Positions 44,924-52,537 of a DNA stretch of 64,000 bases are shown here, piece by piece; positions within the stretch are counted from its first letter, which is position 1; each line of letters opens with the position of its first letter. The notes beneath the pieces were generated by a model. The model worked only from the letters and a program-made list of their open reading frames with translations. It searched no databases and was not told the origin of the DNA. The stretch is taken from assembly GCA_964342825.1 (NCBI GenBank), contig CAYFHO010000010.1:1-64000 (forward strand), read 5' to 3'. The stretch is from AAA164-E04 sp964342825. Its GTDB lineage: Bacteria > Verrucomicrobiota > Verrucomicrobiia > Limisphaerales > AAA164-E04. The translations under genes and the position numbers were made by a program.

Positions 44924-45099
44924 ACCCTCGAAGCCTCGCGTTTGTGACGCGAAGGAGAACTTTAGTAGTGGATCAGGCTCCAAGTGACAAGTGATTATTT
45001 TGAAGAAATGAAAAATAATCACTCACTATTGGAATGGGTGGGTGGGTTTCCCTGAAGTCGCGAGTGTGATCTTCGGCTTTTCTTTTCACAACAAAAACC

Positions 45100-45105
45100 T
45101 ATAAT
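45100..45105 (+). promoter_or_regulatory. possible -10 box upstream of PQQ dehydrogenase
   Basis: TATAAT, 31 bases upstream of the ATG at 45136. A transcript starting about seven bases later would exclude the GTG at 45112 as translation start. No clear -35 hexamer is seen. Confidence 0.35.
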
Positions 45106-45135
45106 GGTTCTGTGGCCCGAATAACAGAAAACCCT

Positions 45136-47286
45136 ATGACTGACTTCTTGAAATCGCTTGTCATCGACATCATGAAAATCCTGTCAGTTCTCATAGCCGT
45201 CAACCTCCAAGCAGCTTCCGGTGATTGGGAAAAATATGGGGCGGATCACTCCAGTACACAGTATTCCCCTCTTAAACAGATTCACAAGGGCAATGTGAAT
45301 CGCCTCCAGTTGGCCTGGGAATACCGATCAGAACCGATGGGCAAAAACTCAAGATCTCAAATTCAATGCAATCCTCTGATCATAAACGGTGTTCTATACG
45401 GATCATCGCCCAACCTGAAGATTTTTACCCTCAATGCTGCCACCGGTGAAGAAATCTGGCAGTTCAACCCCTTCACCGACAGCAATCCAGTAGGTGTGAA
45501 CCGGGGATTAATCCATTGGAAAAATCAAAAAGGATCCAGAATACTTTTTACAGCGAGCCACTGGTTATATGCACTGGACGCTGGAACCGGAAAATTAATA
45601 AAGGAGTTTGGAGATCAGGGACGGGTGAATCTCAGGAAGAACCTGAGACCGGGCGCGGAGAACGCCTTTGTGCTATCCAACACACCTGGCGCCGTATTTG
45701 GCGACTTGCTCATCCTTGGCACACGAGTCAGTGAGGGACCCGGCCCCTCTGCCCCAGGCTATATCAGAGCTTACAATGTCCAGACGGGAGAATTGGAATG
45801 GACCTTTCACACCATTCCACACCCCGGTGAATTCGGTCATGATACCTGGCCGGATGATGCCTGGACCTGGATCGGGGGTGCCAACGCCTGGAGTGGCCTT
45901 GCCATTGACGAGAAAAGGGGCTGGGTTTTTTGCCCAACAGGCTCTCCAGCATTTGATTTCTGGGGAGGCAATAGAAAAGGTCAAAACCTCTTTGGAAATT
46001 GCCTGTTGGTTTTGGACGCTAAAACAGGAAAACGTATCTGGCATTACCAGTTGGTGCACCATGATCTATGGGATCGAGATCTTCCTGCCACACCCAACTT
46101 GATTGAGTTGACTATGAATGGTGAAGTCGTAGAAGCCGTTGCACAAATCACCAAGTCAGGCCATGTCTTTCTATTTAACCGCGACAACGGAAAACCCATC
46201 TTTCCCATAGAGGAACGTCCCTTTCCTCCTTCCGACCTCCAGGAGGAGGAAGCATGGCCTACACAACCGATCCCTACAAACCCACCACCGTTCGCCCGTC
46301 AAAGATTTGAAATGAAAGATGTTTCAAACATCTCCCCCGAGACACATACCTCTATTTCAGAAAAATTGCGATCGGTGAGAAGCGGCGGACAATTTGTACC
46401 GCCCAGCACTCCCGGAACGGTCATCTTTCCAGGTTTTGATGGAGGAGGAGAATGGGGAGGTGCGGCATGGGATCCCGAAACCGAATGGTTGATTGTTAAC
46501 TCCAACGAAATGCCATGGATTTTGACCATGGTGGAAACCGATAAAAATTCCCCCTCCGCAGGTCATGTCAGTGGACAAACGCTCTACACGAGACTATGCG
46601 CAACCTGCCATGGCATCGACAGACTTGGGGATCCTCAAAGAACATTTCCCCCTATAGCAAATATAGGAGAAAAAATGAACAAGGAACAAATCATCAGCCA
46701 GATGAGCCAGGGCAAAGGCGTGATGCCTGCCTTCGGTTTTTTGAAGAATATAGAGAAATCAGCCATCGCCGATTTCCTTCTGGGACAGGAAACAAAACTT
46801 GAGTCAGCATCTAAGCCTGAGAGCATCAACCAGGAAAAAACACAGACAAACCGTAAATCACCCTATGCTCACACTGGATACAATCGCTTTCTGGACGCTG
46901 ATGGTTACCCTGCTGTTAAACCACCCTGGGGAACACTCAATGCGATCGATCTCAAGGAAGGAAGAATCGTTTGGCAAGTGACATTGGGAGAGTTTCAAGA
47001 CCTGAAGGCCCGAGGACACTCTCCAACGGGCACCGAGAACTATGGAGGCCCAGCGGTCACTGCAGGTGGCTTGATATTCATTGGTGCATCCAAGGATGAA
47101 AAATTTCGAGCTTTTGATAAGTATACCGGTGAATTGCTCTGGGAAACACATCTTCCTGCAGGGGGCTATGCAACGCCTTCGGTTTATGAGGTCAACGGAA
47201 AACAATTTGTAGTCATCGCCTGTGGTGGTGGAAAAATGGGGACAAAATCAGGTAGCTCCTACGTCGCCTTTTGCCTGAAGGATTGA
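45136..47286 (+). CDS. PQQ-dependent dehydrogenase with inserted cytochrome c
   Basis: A 716-aa exported quinoprotein dehydrogenase. A signal peptide (MKILSVLIAVNLQAASG) is followed by a PQQ beta-propeller with many W-motif strands: EIWQFNPF, LYALDAGTGKL, ELEWTFHTIPHPGEFG, CPTGSPAFDFWGG, RIWHYQLVHHDLWDRDLPA and so on. A class I cytochrome c domain with CATCH at 488-492 and axial Met in GVMPAFGF is inserted before the last blades, which resume at WGTLNAIDLKEGRIVWQV. It likely oxidises an alcohol or sugar and passes electrons to the heme c. Starts at 45112 (GTG), 45136 and 45172 are possible; 45136 is a compromise supported by the TATAAT position. A pseudopilin gene follows 10 bases on. Confidence 0.9.
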   Translation: MTDFLKSLVIDIMKILSVLIAVNLQAASGDWEKYGADHSSTQYSPLKQIHKGNVNRLQLAWEYRSEPMGKNSRSQIQCNPLIINGVLYGSSPNLKIFTLNAATGEEIWQFNPFTDSNPVGVNRGLIHWKNQKGSRILFTASHWLYALDAGTGKLIKEFGDQGRVNLRKNLRPGAENAFVLSNTPGAVFGDLLILGTRVSEGPGPSAPGYIRAYNVQTGELEWTFHTIPHPGEFGHDTWPDDAWTWIGGANAWSGLAIDEKRGWVFCPTGSPAFDFWGGNRKGQNLFGNCLLVLDAKTGKRIWHYQLVHHDLWDRDLPATPNLIELTMNGEVVEAVAQITKSGHVFLFNRDNGKPIFPIEERPFPPSDLQEEEAWPTQPIPTNPPPFARQRFEMKDVSNISPETHTSISEKLRSVRSGGQFVPPSTPGTVIFPGFDGGGEWGGAAWDPETEWLIVNSNEMPWILTMVETDKNSPSAGHVSGQTLYTRLCATCHGIDRLGDPQRTFPPIANIGEKMNKEQIISQMSQGKGVMPAFGFLKNIEKSAIADFLLGQETKLESASKPESINQEKTQTNRKSPYAHTGYNRFLDADGYPAVKPPWGTLNAIDLKEGRIVWQVTLGEFQDLKARGHSPTGTENYGGPAVTAGGLIFIGASKDEKFRAFDKYTGELLWETHLPAGGYATPSVYEVNGKQFVVIACGGGKMGTKSGSSYVAFCLKD

Positions 47287-47296
47287 CCGCAGCATC

Positions 47297-48028
47297 ATGG
47301 ACAAGAAGACGCAGTTGACCAAAATCAATCAAGATCTCCATCAGGCTTTCACCTTGATTGAGCTACTGGTCGTCATCGCCATTATAGCCATCTTGGCAGG
47401 ACTCCTCTTGCCTGCATTAAGTCAGGCCAAGAAAAAAGCCAACCGTATCGTGTGCGTATCAAACATGCGTCAGATAGATTTGGCTTTTAGAATGTACCGC
47501 TCCGATCATGACGAAAAATTCCCAGACAGACGAGATCTTAAATCGATGCTTCCCGGGGGATATCGCCCTTGGGAAAACTGGCCGAGATCGGATCCTCGCT
47601 CCGGCTGGGCAGGACTGATCCTCTCCAACACTGTGGGTTCGGAAAAAACGTGGATGTGCCCAAGCATTAAAAAATCCATCCTGGGCAAAGTCCCCTCCTC
47701 TGTCCAAAACATGGGTTTCACAACCAATGCTCCTCTGAGTGGATACTGGATGTGGAGGTTCGACAGGGATTCGGAAGATATTCCACTCGATAATTTTTGG
47801 GGAAAAACAGAAACTCAGGTGATCCAGCATTTACGAAGAGCTGCAAACCCTTTTATCGGCATTCCAAATGGCCCTAGCGATGTTGAGCTAATGGTCGATG
47901 TTTATTATCCCTCTACCATCGACAGCATTGATGATTCCATTCGAGGAAGAGCTGTCCACCCTAATGGTAGAAACCGGCTGATGCTGGATGGCCATGTGCA
48001 GTTTCTGAAAGATAAGAGAACACAATAA
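47297..48028 (+). CDS. type II pseudopilin / prepilin-like protein
   Basis: A 243-aa protein with a class-III prepilin leader: short basic N-terminus, AFTLIELLVVIAIIAILAGLLLPAL with the conserved E5 after the cleavage site, then AKKKANRIVCVSNMRQIDLAFRMY. This is the planctomycete/verrucomicrobial prepilin pattern with an extracytoplasmic H-x9-DG-like C-terminus (AVHPNGRNRLMLDGHVQFLKD). It should be processed by prepilin peptidase. Role could be a secretion pseudopilus or a surface protein. It begins 10 bases after the PQQ dehydrogenase, so co-transcription is likely, an odd pairing. Confidence 0.85.
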   Translation: MDKKTQLTKINQDLHQAFTLIELLVVIAIIAILAGLLLPALSQAKKKANRIVCVSNMRQIDLAFRMYRSDHDEKFPDRRDLKSMLPGGYRPWENWPRSDPRSGWAGLILSNTVGSEKTWMCPSIKKSILGKVPSSVQNMGFTTNAPLSGYWMWRFDRDSEDIPLDNFWGKTETQVIQHLRRAANPFIGIPNGPSDVELMVDVYYPSTIDSIDDSIRGRAVHPNGRNRLMLDGHVQFLKDKRTQ

Positions 48029-48061
48029 AAAAGCTCGCCCTCCGCAATGGAGAACGAGCTT
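48027..48061 (-). terminator. terminator at 3' end of ribosomal operon
   Basis: On the minus strand AAGCTCG pairs with CGAGCTT (48061-48055 and 48037-48031) with an inner CTCC/GGAG stem, followed by TTTT. It follows the rplQ stop by about 20 bases and ends the alpha operon; it also faces the convergent pseudopilin gene. Confidence 0.82.
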
Positions 48062-48080
48062 AATGAAAATATAAAAAAGA

Positions 48081-48638
48081 TTAGGATTCTTTCTTTTCTT
48101 CCTTCTTGGAATCATCCTCAGCTGCCTCAGTGTTTTCTTCTGATTCAGCTTTGGGTTCCTCGGCTTTGGATTCCTCTGGCGTTGCTTCGGAGGAAGTTTC
48201 CTCTGCCGGGGTTTCCACCGGAGTTGATTCTACAACCTCAGCTTTGGTCTCTGATTCGTCTCCACCAGACTCCTGGGCGGCACCGGATTCAACAAATTCG
48301 ATGATTGCCATTTGTGCGGCATCTCCACGTCGGTCGTGGAGCTTGATGATTCGGGTGTAGCCTCCAGGACGTTCCTGAAAATCAGGGGCAATCTCGTTGA
48401 ACAAAATGCGAACCGCATCCTCTTGATGCAATCGAGATGCAGCCAAACGGCGATGATGAATGGAACCCTTCTTGCCCAAAGTGACCATTTTTTCGGCTAC
48501 AGGCCGAACAGCCTTGGCTTTGGCCAAGGTGGTGGTCACTCTTTTGTGTTTGATCAAACTACATACCATATTCGCCAGCATGGCATTCCTATGCGCACCC
48601 TTGCGGCCAAGTTTGGCATTCCGTTTTAAGTGTCTCAT
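48081..48638 (-). CDS. rplQ: 50S ribosomal protein L17 with acidic C-terminal tail
   Basis: A 185-aa L17 protein of the large subunit. Residues 1-118 are the normal fold: MRHLKRNAKLGRKGAHRNAMLANM and the RLAASRLHQEDAV and GGYTRIIKLHDRRGDAAQMAIIE regions. From about residue 120 a Glu/Ser/Ala-rich tail of some 65 residues follows (EETSSEATPEESKAEEPKAE), so the protein is longer than the usual about 120-130. It is the last gene of the alpha operon after rpoA and is followed by a terminator. Confidence 0.97.
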   Translation of the reverse strand: MRHLKRNAKLGRKGAHRNAMLANMVCSLIKHKRVTTTLAKAKAVRPVAEKMVTLGKKGSIHHRRLAASRLHQEDAVRILFNEIAPDFQERPGGYTRIIKLHDRRGDAAQMAIIEFVESGAAQESGGDESETKAEVVESTPVETPAEETSSEATPEESKAEEPKAESEENTEAAEDDSKKEEKKES

Positions 48639-48656
48639 GAAATTAGAAAGTTAAGT

Positions 48657-49673
48657 TTATGATTCTAGTGCGCTGAAATCTTCCTTGGAATCAATAAGAG
48701 ATGTATCGATATTCATTCCAAGTGACAATCCCAGTCCGGTAAGTTTGTCCTTAATTTCATTCAATGACTTCTTACCAAAATTACGATACTTGAGCATCTC
48801 CGCCTCGGATTTGATAGCCAACTGCCCAACGGTGGTGATGTTTGCGTTGTTGAGGCAATTTGCAGCACGCACACTGAGTTCAATTTCGTTGACACTCATG
48901 TTGAGAAGCTTCCGCATCCTGGATTTCTCGTCGTCCTTCTGATCAACGACCTCCTCAAATTCAACAGCGTTTTTATCGTATCCAACAAAGACGTCCAAGT
49001 GATGCTGCAGAATGGCCGAGGCCTGAGTTAGAGCATCGTCTGGAGTGATGCGTCCGTCTGTATTGATTTCCAAAATCAGACTATCATAGTCGGTGCGTTG
49101 ACCGACACGTGCACTCTCCACATTGTATCTCACTCTGGTGACAGGTGAGAAAATGGAGTCAATTGGAATGACACCAATGGCCTGGTCAGGTTTTTTGTTC
49201 TCATCACCAGGGCAGAAACCACGGCCTACCTTGATTTCCATTTCGATCTCGAATTTTTTCTTTTTATCCAATGTGCAGATATGCTGCTCAGGATTGACCA
49301 ATTCAAGATTCTGATTGACCTGGATATCGGCTGCAGTGACTGCACCATCCTTGTTAACGCTCAGTAAAATGGTTTGTGGATCGCGAGAATGTGAGATGAA
49401 TTTGACTTTTTTCAAATTCAAGACGATCTCTGTGACGTCCTCGGCAACACCCTCAACCACGGCAAATTCATGCATGGCTCCGTCAATTTTCACGGAAGTG
49501 ATGGCTGCTCCCTCTAACGAGGACAAAAGCACCCGTCTCAATGAATTACCGATGGTATGGCCATAACCGGTTTCAAACGGCTCGGCTATAAATTTGGCAT
49601 ACTTGTCTGTTGCGGTTTCCTCATCCTTGGTCAACCGCTTGGGCATTTCAAAACGACCTAATCTTACTGGCAT
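48657..49673 (-). CDS. rpoA: DNA-directed RNA polymerase subunit alpha
   Basis: A 338-aa alpha subunit that nucleates RNA polymerase assembly. The N-terminal dimerisation domain shows GHTIGNSLRRVLLSSLEGAAITSVKI; the C-terminal UP-element/activator domain has ELSVRAANCLNNANITTVGQLAIKSEAEMLKYRNFGKKSLNEIK in pieces. Length is normal. It is 87 bases behind rpsD with a strong hairpin between them, and 18 ahead of rplQ. Confidence 0.98.
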   Translation of the reverse strand: MPVRLGRFEMPKRLTKDEETATDKYAKFIAEPFETGYGHTIGNSLRRVLLSSLEGAAITSVKIDGAMHEFAVVEGVAEDVTEIVLNLKKVKFISHSRDPQTILLSVNKDGAVTAADIQVNQNLELVNPEQHICTLDKKKKFEIEMEIKVGRGFCPGDENKKPDQAIGVIPIDSIFSPVTRVRYNVESARVGQRTDYDSLILEINTDGRITPDDALTQASAILQHHLDVFVGYDKNAVEFEEVVDQKDDEKSRMRKLLNMSVNEIELSVRAANCLNNANITTVGQLAIKSEAEMLKYRNFGKKSLNEIKDKLTGLGLSLGMNIDTSLIDSKEDFSALES

Positions 49674-49700
49674 AATTTTTTTGGATATCAGTTTTAACCT

Positions 49701-49732
49701 GATTCAATCGCCATCCCGTTGACGATTGAATC
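49701..49732 (-). other. 10-bp hairpin between rpsD and rpoA
   Basis: A perfect 10-base inverted repeat (GATTCAATCG pairing with CGATTGAATC, 12-base loop) in the 87-base rpsD-rpoA gap. No T-run follows, so it does not look like a simple terminator; it may be a processing or attenuation site. Confidence 0.5.
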
Positions 49733-49760
49733 CATATAACTGAATAATTATAATTGTTAA

Positions 49761-50369
49761 TTATCGGGAATAAAATTCAACGACCATCTGTTCGCTTCCA
49801 ATTGGCTGGATCTCTTCCTTGGTTGGCACACGCATGACAACTCCTTTGAAGAAGTCTTTATCAAGGTGTAGCCATTCTGGAACCCTGCGACTGGTGGAAA
49901 CCTCGAGGTTCTTTGTGGCCATTTGCCTGGAAACACTGGAGTTTTTCACTTCGACTGTGTCATTGACCTGAAGAGCATAGCTGGAAATATCAACTTTCTT
50001 GCCATTCACCAAAACATGACCATGTCCCACCATCTGACGGGCGGCAGGTCGGCTGCTGGCGAATCCCAACTGATAAACAACGTTATCGAGCCGGGTCTCC
50101 AGAATTTGCAGCATGGTTTCACCGGTCACACCCTTGCGACGGCGGGCGGTTTCATAGACTGCACGAAATTGTTTTTCTTGAAGGCCGTAGAAATAGCGAA
50201 ACTTTTGTTTCTCCATCAAGCCCAACGCGTATTCCGTGTTTTTGCGCCTGGAACGAGGACCATGCATACCTGGGCCGTAGTTACGGCGTTCCAGGTACTT
50301 GGAAGGTCCAAAGATGGGAATTCCAAATCGGCGGCTAATCTTGGTTTTAGGTCCAGTATAACGAGCCAT
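49761..50369 (-). CDS. rpsD: 30S ribosomal protein S4
   Basis: A 202-aa S4 protein, a primary 16S rRNA binder that starts small-subunit assembly. Seen: MARYTGPKTKISRRFG, the RRLDNVVYQLGFASSRPAARQMVGHGH region (LETRLDNVVY) that marks the S4 domain, and VNGKKVDISSYALQVNDTVEV. The N-terminus lacks the zinc cysteines (C-minus form). In Proteobacteria S4 represses the alpha operon; a hairpin downstream of this gene may be relevant. Confidence 0.97.
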   Translation of the reverse strand: MARYTGPKTKISRRFGIPIFGPSKYLERRNYGPGMHGPRSRRKNTEYALGLMEKQKFRYFYGLQEKQFRAVYETARRRKGVTGETMLQILETRLDNVVYQLGFASSRPAARQMVGHGHVLVNGKKVDISSYALQVNDTVEVKNSSVSRQMATKNLEVSTSRRVPEWLHLDKDFFKGVVMRVPTKEEIQPIGSEQMVVEFYSR

Positions 50370-50386
50370 AATTTTTCAAAAATAGA

Positions 50387-50965
50387 TTAAACGCGACGCT
50401 TCTTCCTGGGGCGACAGCCGTTGTGAGGAACAGGAGTAACGTCTTTGATTGAGTTGATTTCCAAGCCAATGGCCTGAAGAGCACGGATAGCAGATTCACG
50501 ACCGGATCCCGGCCCTTTCACTTTGATTTCCACTTCCTTCAATCCATGTGACATCGCCTGACGTCCAGCATCTTGGGCAACTTGCTGTGCTGCAAACGCG
50601 GTACTCTTACGTGAACCACGAAATCCGACTTTACCAGCGGATGACCAGCTCACAACATTACCGTGCATGTCGGTAATAGAGACGAGTGTGTTGTTAAAGG
50701 TTGCGCTAATGGTTGCGACACCGGATACAACATTTTTGGATCCCTTGGCCTTGATAATCTTGGCTGGACCAAGATCTGTGGAAAGCAATTCGGCTGCTGA
50801 TGGAGCTTCGGCGGGTGCAGGACCATCATCGGCTTTTGCTTCAGCCTTTGCATCGTCAGTTGCTTCGGCAGCAGCTTTCACCTCTTTGGGGGATTCGGTT
50901 GCCTCAGGCTTGGCGGCACTGGCTGCCTCGGTCTCTTCGACCTTTTTTTGTTCTTCTTCTGCCAT
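50387..50965 (-). CDS. rpsK: 30S ribosomal protein S11 with N-terminal extension
   Basis: A 192-aa S11 of the small subunit platform. The normal core runs from about residue 66: KNVVSGVATISATFNNTLVSITD, GFRGSRKSTAFAAQ, KVKGPGSGRESAIRAL and the end VTPVPHNGCRPRKKRRV. Before it lie about 65 residues rich in Ala, Glu, Lys and Asp (EETEAASAAKPEATES). No internal ATG, GTG or TTG near the core restores normal length without cutting it, so the extension appears real. It lies between rpsM and rpsD. Confidence 0.95.
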   Translation of the reverse strand: MAEEEQKKVEETEAASAAKPEATESPKEVKAAAEATDDAKAEAKADDGPAPAEAPSAAELLSTDLGPAKIIKAKGSKNVVSGVATISATFNNTLVSITDMHGNVVSWSSAGKVGFRGSRKSTAFAAQQVAQDAGRQAMSHGLKEVEIKVKGPGSGRESAIRALQAIGLEINSIKDVTPVPHNGCRPRKKRRV

Positions 50966-50986
50966 ATATCAAATCAATGGAGTTGC

Positions 50987-51382
50987 TTAGTGAATACCGG
51001 ATTTAGCGTTAGGATTGCGCTGAATACCCACCGTTTTACGAGGTCCTTTTCGGGAGCGTGCGTTGGTGGACGTTCTCTGACCGCGCACAGGTAAGCCCCG
51101 GATATGTCGAATACCGCGGTAGCATTTAATCGCCTGCATACGCTTCAAATTCATGCTGATTTCACGACGAAGATCACCTTCGATCATGTATTGGCCATCT
51201 TGAATCGCATGAACAATCTTGGACAATTGCTCATCCGTCAGGTCTTTGGCACGGGTCGATGGATTGATGCCCGTTGCCTCGATAATTTCATTCGAAATAG
51301 CCGGACCAATGCCATACATGTATCGCAGAGCGATATCGATTCGCTTGTGTCCGGGAATGTCTACACCCATGATTCTTGCCAT
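50987..51382 (-). CDS. rpsM: 30S ribosomal protein S13
   Basis: A 131-aa S13 protein of the small-subunit head, contacting the P-site tRNA and 50S bridges. Typical features are ARIMGVDIPGHKRIDIALRYMYGIG, a helix-two-turn-helix region and the basic C-terminal GLPVRGQRTSTNARSRKGPRKTV. Length is slightly above the usual 118-125. A GGAAAG sequence precedes the ATG by about ten bases. It lies between rpmJ and rpsK. Confidence 0.97.
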   Translation of the reverse strand: MARIMGVDIPGHKRIDIALRYMYGIGPAISNEIIEATGINPSTRAKDLTDEQLSKIVHAIQDGQYMIEGDLRREISMNLKRMQAIKCYRGIRHIRGLPVRGQRTSTNARSRKGPRKTVGIQRNPNAKSGIH

Positions 51383-51399
51383 AAAATCTATCTTTCCTA

Positions 51400-51513
51400 T
51401 CAGCCTTGACGCTGTTTATGTCGAGGATTGCTGCAAACAACGCGGATCACGCCTTTTCGGCGGATGATGCGGCAATGCTCACAAAGTTTTTTTACTGATG
51501 CTCTTACTTTCAT
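51400..51513 (-). CDS. rpmJ: 50S ribosomal protein L36
   Basis: A 37-aa L36 protein: MKVRASVKKLCEHCRIIRRKGVIRVVCSNPRHKQRQG in two halves, with the CxxC...C...H zinc ribbon. The ATG at 51513 overlaps the infA stop codon by ATGA. Short, so easily missed; position between infA and rpsM is the standard one. Confidence 0.97.
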   Translation of the reverse strand: MKVRASVKKLCEHCRIIRRKGVIRVVCSNPRHKQRQG

Positions 51514-51740
51514 AAAATTCCATTATCCATTTTTCTTAAAATGGTCCCTCTGGCCATATCGGATGGCGAGAAGAAAATGGCGACTGTATCGCCTGACCTT
51601 ACCTCTGACAATTCAAAATTTGATTTTTTTAATGTCACTGCCACAACCCGGTGACCGTTGGGCATTTCCACCCATAATCGGTTCTCATCAATGTGGCTCA
51701 AGACGATGCCTCTTGCTTCGAATGCATCCGGGTCGCACAT
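51510..51740 (-). CDS. infA: translation initiation factor IF-1, divergent
   Basis: A 76-aa S1/OB-fold protein matching IF-1 in length and pattern: ARGIVLSHIDENRLWVEMPNGHRVVAVTL, then GDTVAIFFSPSDMARGTILRKM in place of the usual GDKVxVExSPYDLTRGRI. It should assist initiation at the A site. The sequence is divergent, with fewer charged residues than typical. Its start lies inside the last 43 bases of map, an unusually long overlap, but the only in-frame start is the ATG at 51740 and the N-terminus aligns with other IF-1 proteins. Confidence 0.88.
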   Translation of the reverse strand: MCDPDAFEARGIVLSHIDENRLWVEMPNGHRVVAVTLKKSNFELSEVRSGDTVAIFFSPSDMARGTILRKMDNGIL

Positions 51741-52477
51741 GTCAAAATTTCCGGCTCTCCCTCCGTCACCAATATGGTGTGTTCAAAGTGAGCCGATGGT
51801 TTACGGTCTTTAGTGACCACTGTCCAACCATCTTCCAAAATCTGAACTTCCGGACTGCCCATGTTCACCATGGGCTCGATGGCAATAGTCATTCCTGCCT
51901 TCAATTTTGGAGATGGAGATCCATCAACAAAATTTGGGATCTGGGGCTCCTCATGCATCTTACGCCCCACCCCATGTCCAACAAATTCTCGAACAACGCT
52001 GAAGCCACTTGCTTCAACGTGCTTTTGTATGGCTCTTGAAATATCGACCACTCGATTTCCAAGAACAGCCTGCTTGATACCTTCCTGCAGGGAATTCTCC
52101 GTAACGTCCATCAGGCTCTGAACTTCCAGATCACAACCACCAGCCGCAACGGTCAGGGCATTGTCACCAATAAAACCCCGATAAGTAACTCCAACGTCCA
52201 GACTGATGATATCACCAAACTGGATGGTGCGGTCGCCTGAGATTCCATGCACTACTTCCTCGTTAACCGAAATACAGGTATAGCAAGGATATCCCCTATA
52301 CCCGAGAAAGGCTGATTTGCCGTTGTATGCCTCAATTCGCCGTGCAGCGAACTCATCTATTTCCCGAGTCGAAATTCCAGGTTGTATCACCTTGGCCGTT
52401 TCCAACAGTACTGTGTTGGCCAGAGCCCCAGCTTCACGCATTCCTTCAATTTCCTTGGCATTCTTGGGGCGAATCAT
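51698..52477 (-). CDS. map: methionine aminopeptidase type I
   Basis: A 259-aa metallo-aminopeptidase that removes N-terminal methionine. The dinuclear site is visible: NEEVVHGISG, D in LDVGVTYRGFIGDNA (two Asp), the histidine in GHGVGRKMHEEPQIPN, E in AIEPMVNMG and E in HFEHTILVTEGEPEILT. Its stop lies 43 bases inside infA, indicating coupling. It lies between secY and infA, as usual but without adk beside it. Confidence 0.97.
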   Translation of the reverse strand: MIRPKNAKEIEGMREAGALANTVLLETAKVIQPGISTREIDEFAARRIEAYNGKSAFLGYRGYPCYTCISVNEEVVHGISGDRTIQFGDIISLDVGVTYRGFIGDNALTVAAGGCDLEVQSLMDVTENSLQEGIKQAVLGNRVVDISRAIQKHVEASGFSVVREFVGHGVGRKMHEEPQIPNFVDGSPSPKLKAGMTIAIEPMVNMGSPEVQILEDGWTVVTKDRKPSAHFEHTILVTEGEPEILTCATRMHSKQEASS

Positions 52478-52537
52478 TACGACAACGGATTAGGAAATTG
52501 AAATACTCGCAATCTGCGCGGACAAGGCACAACTATA

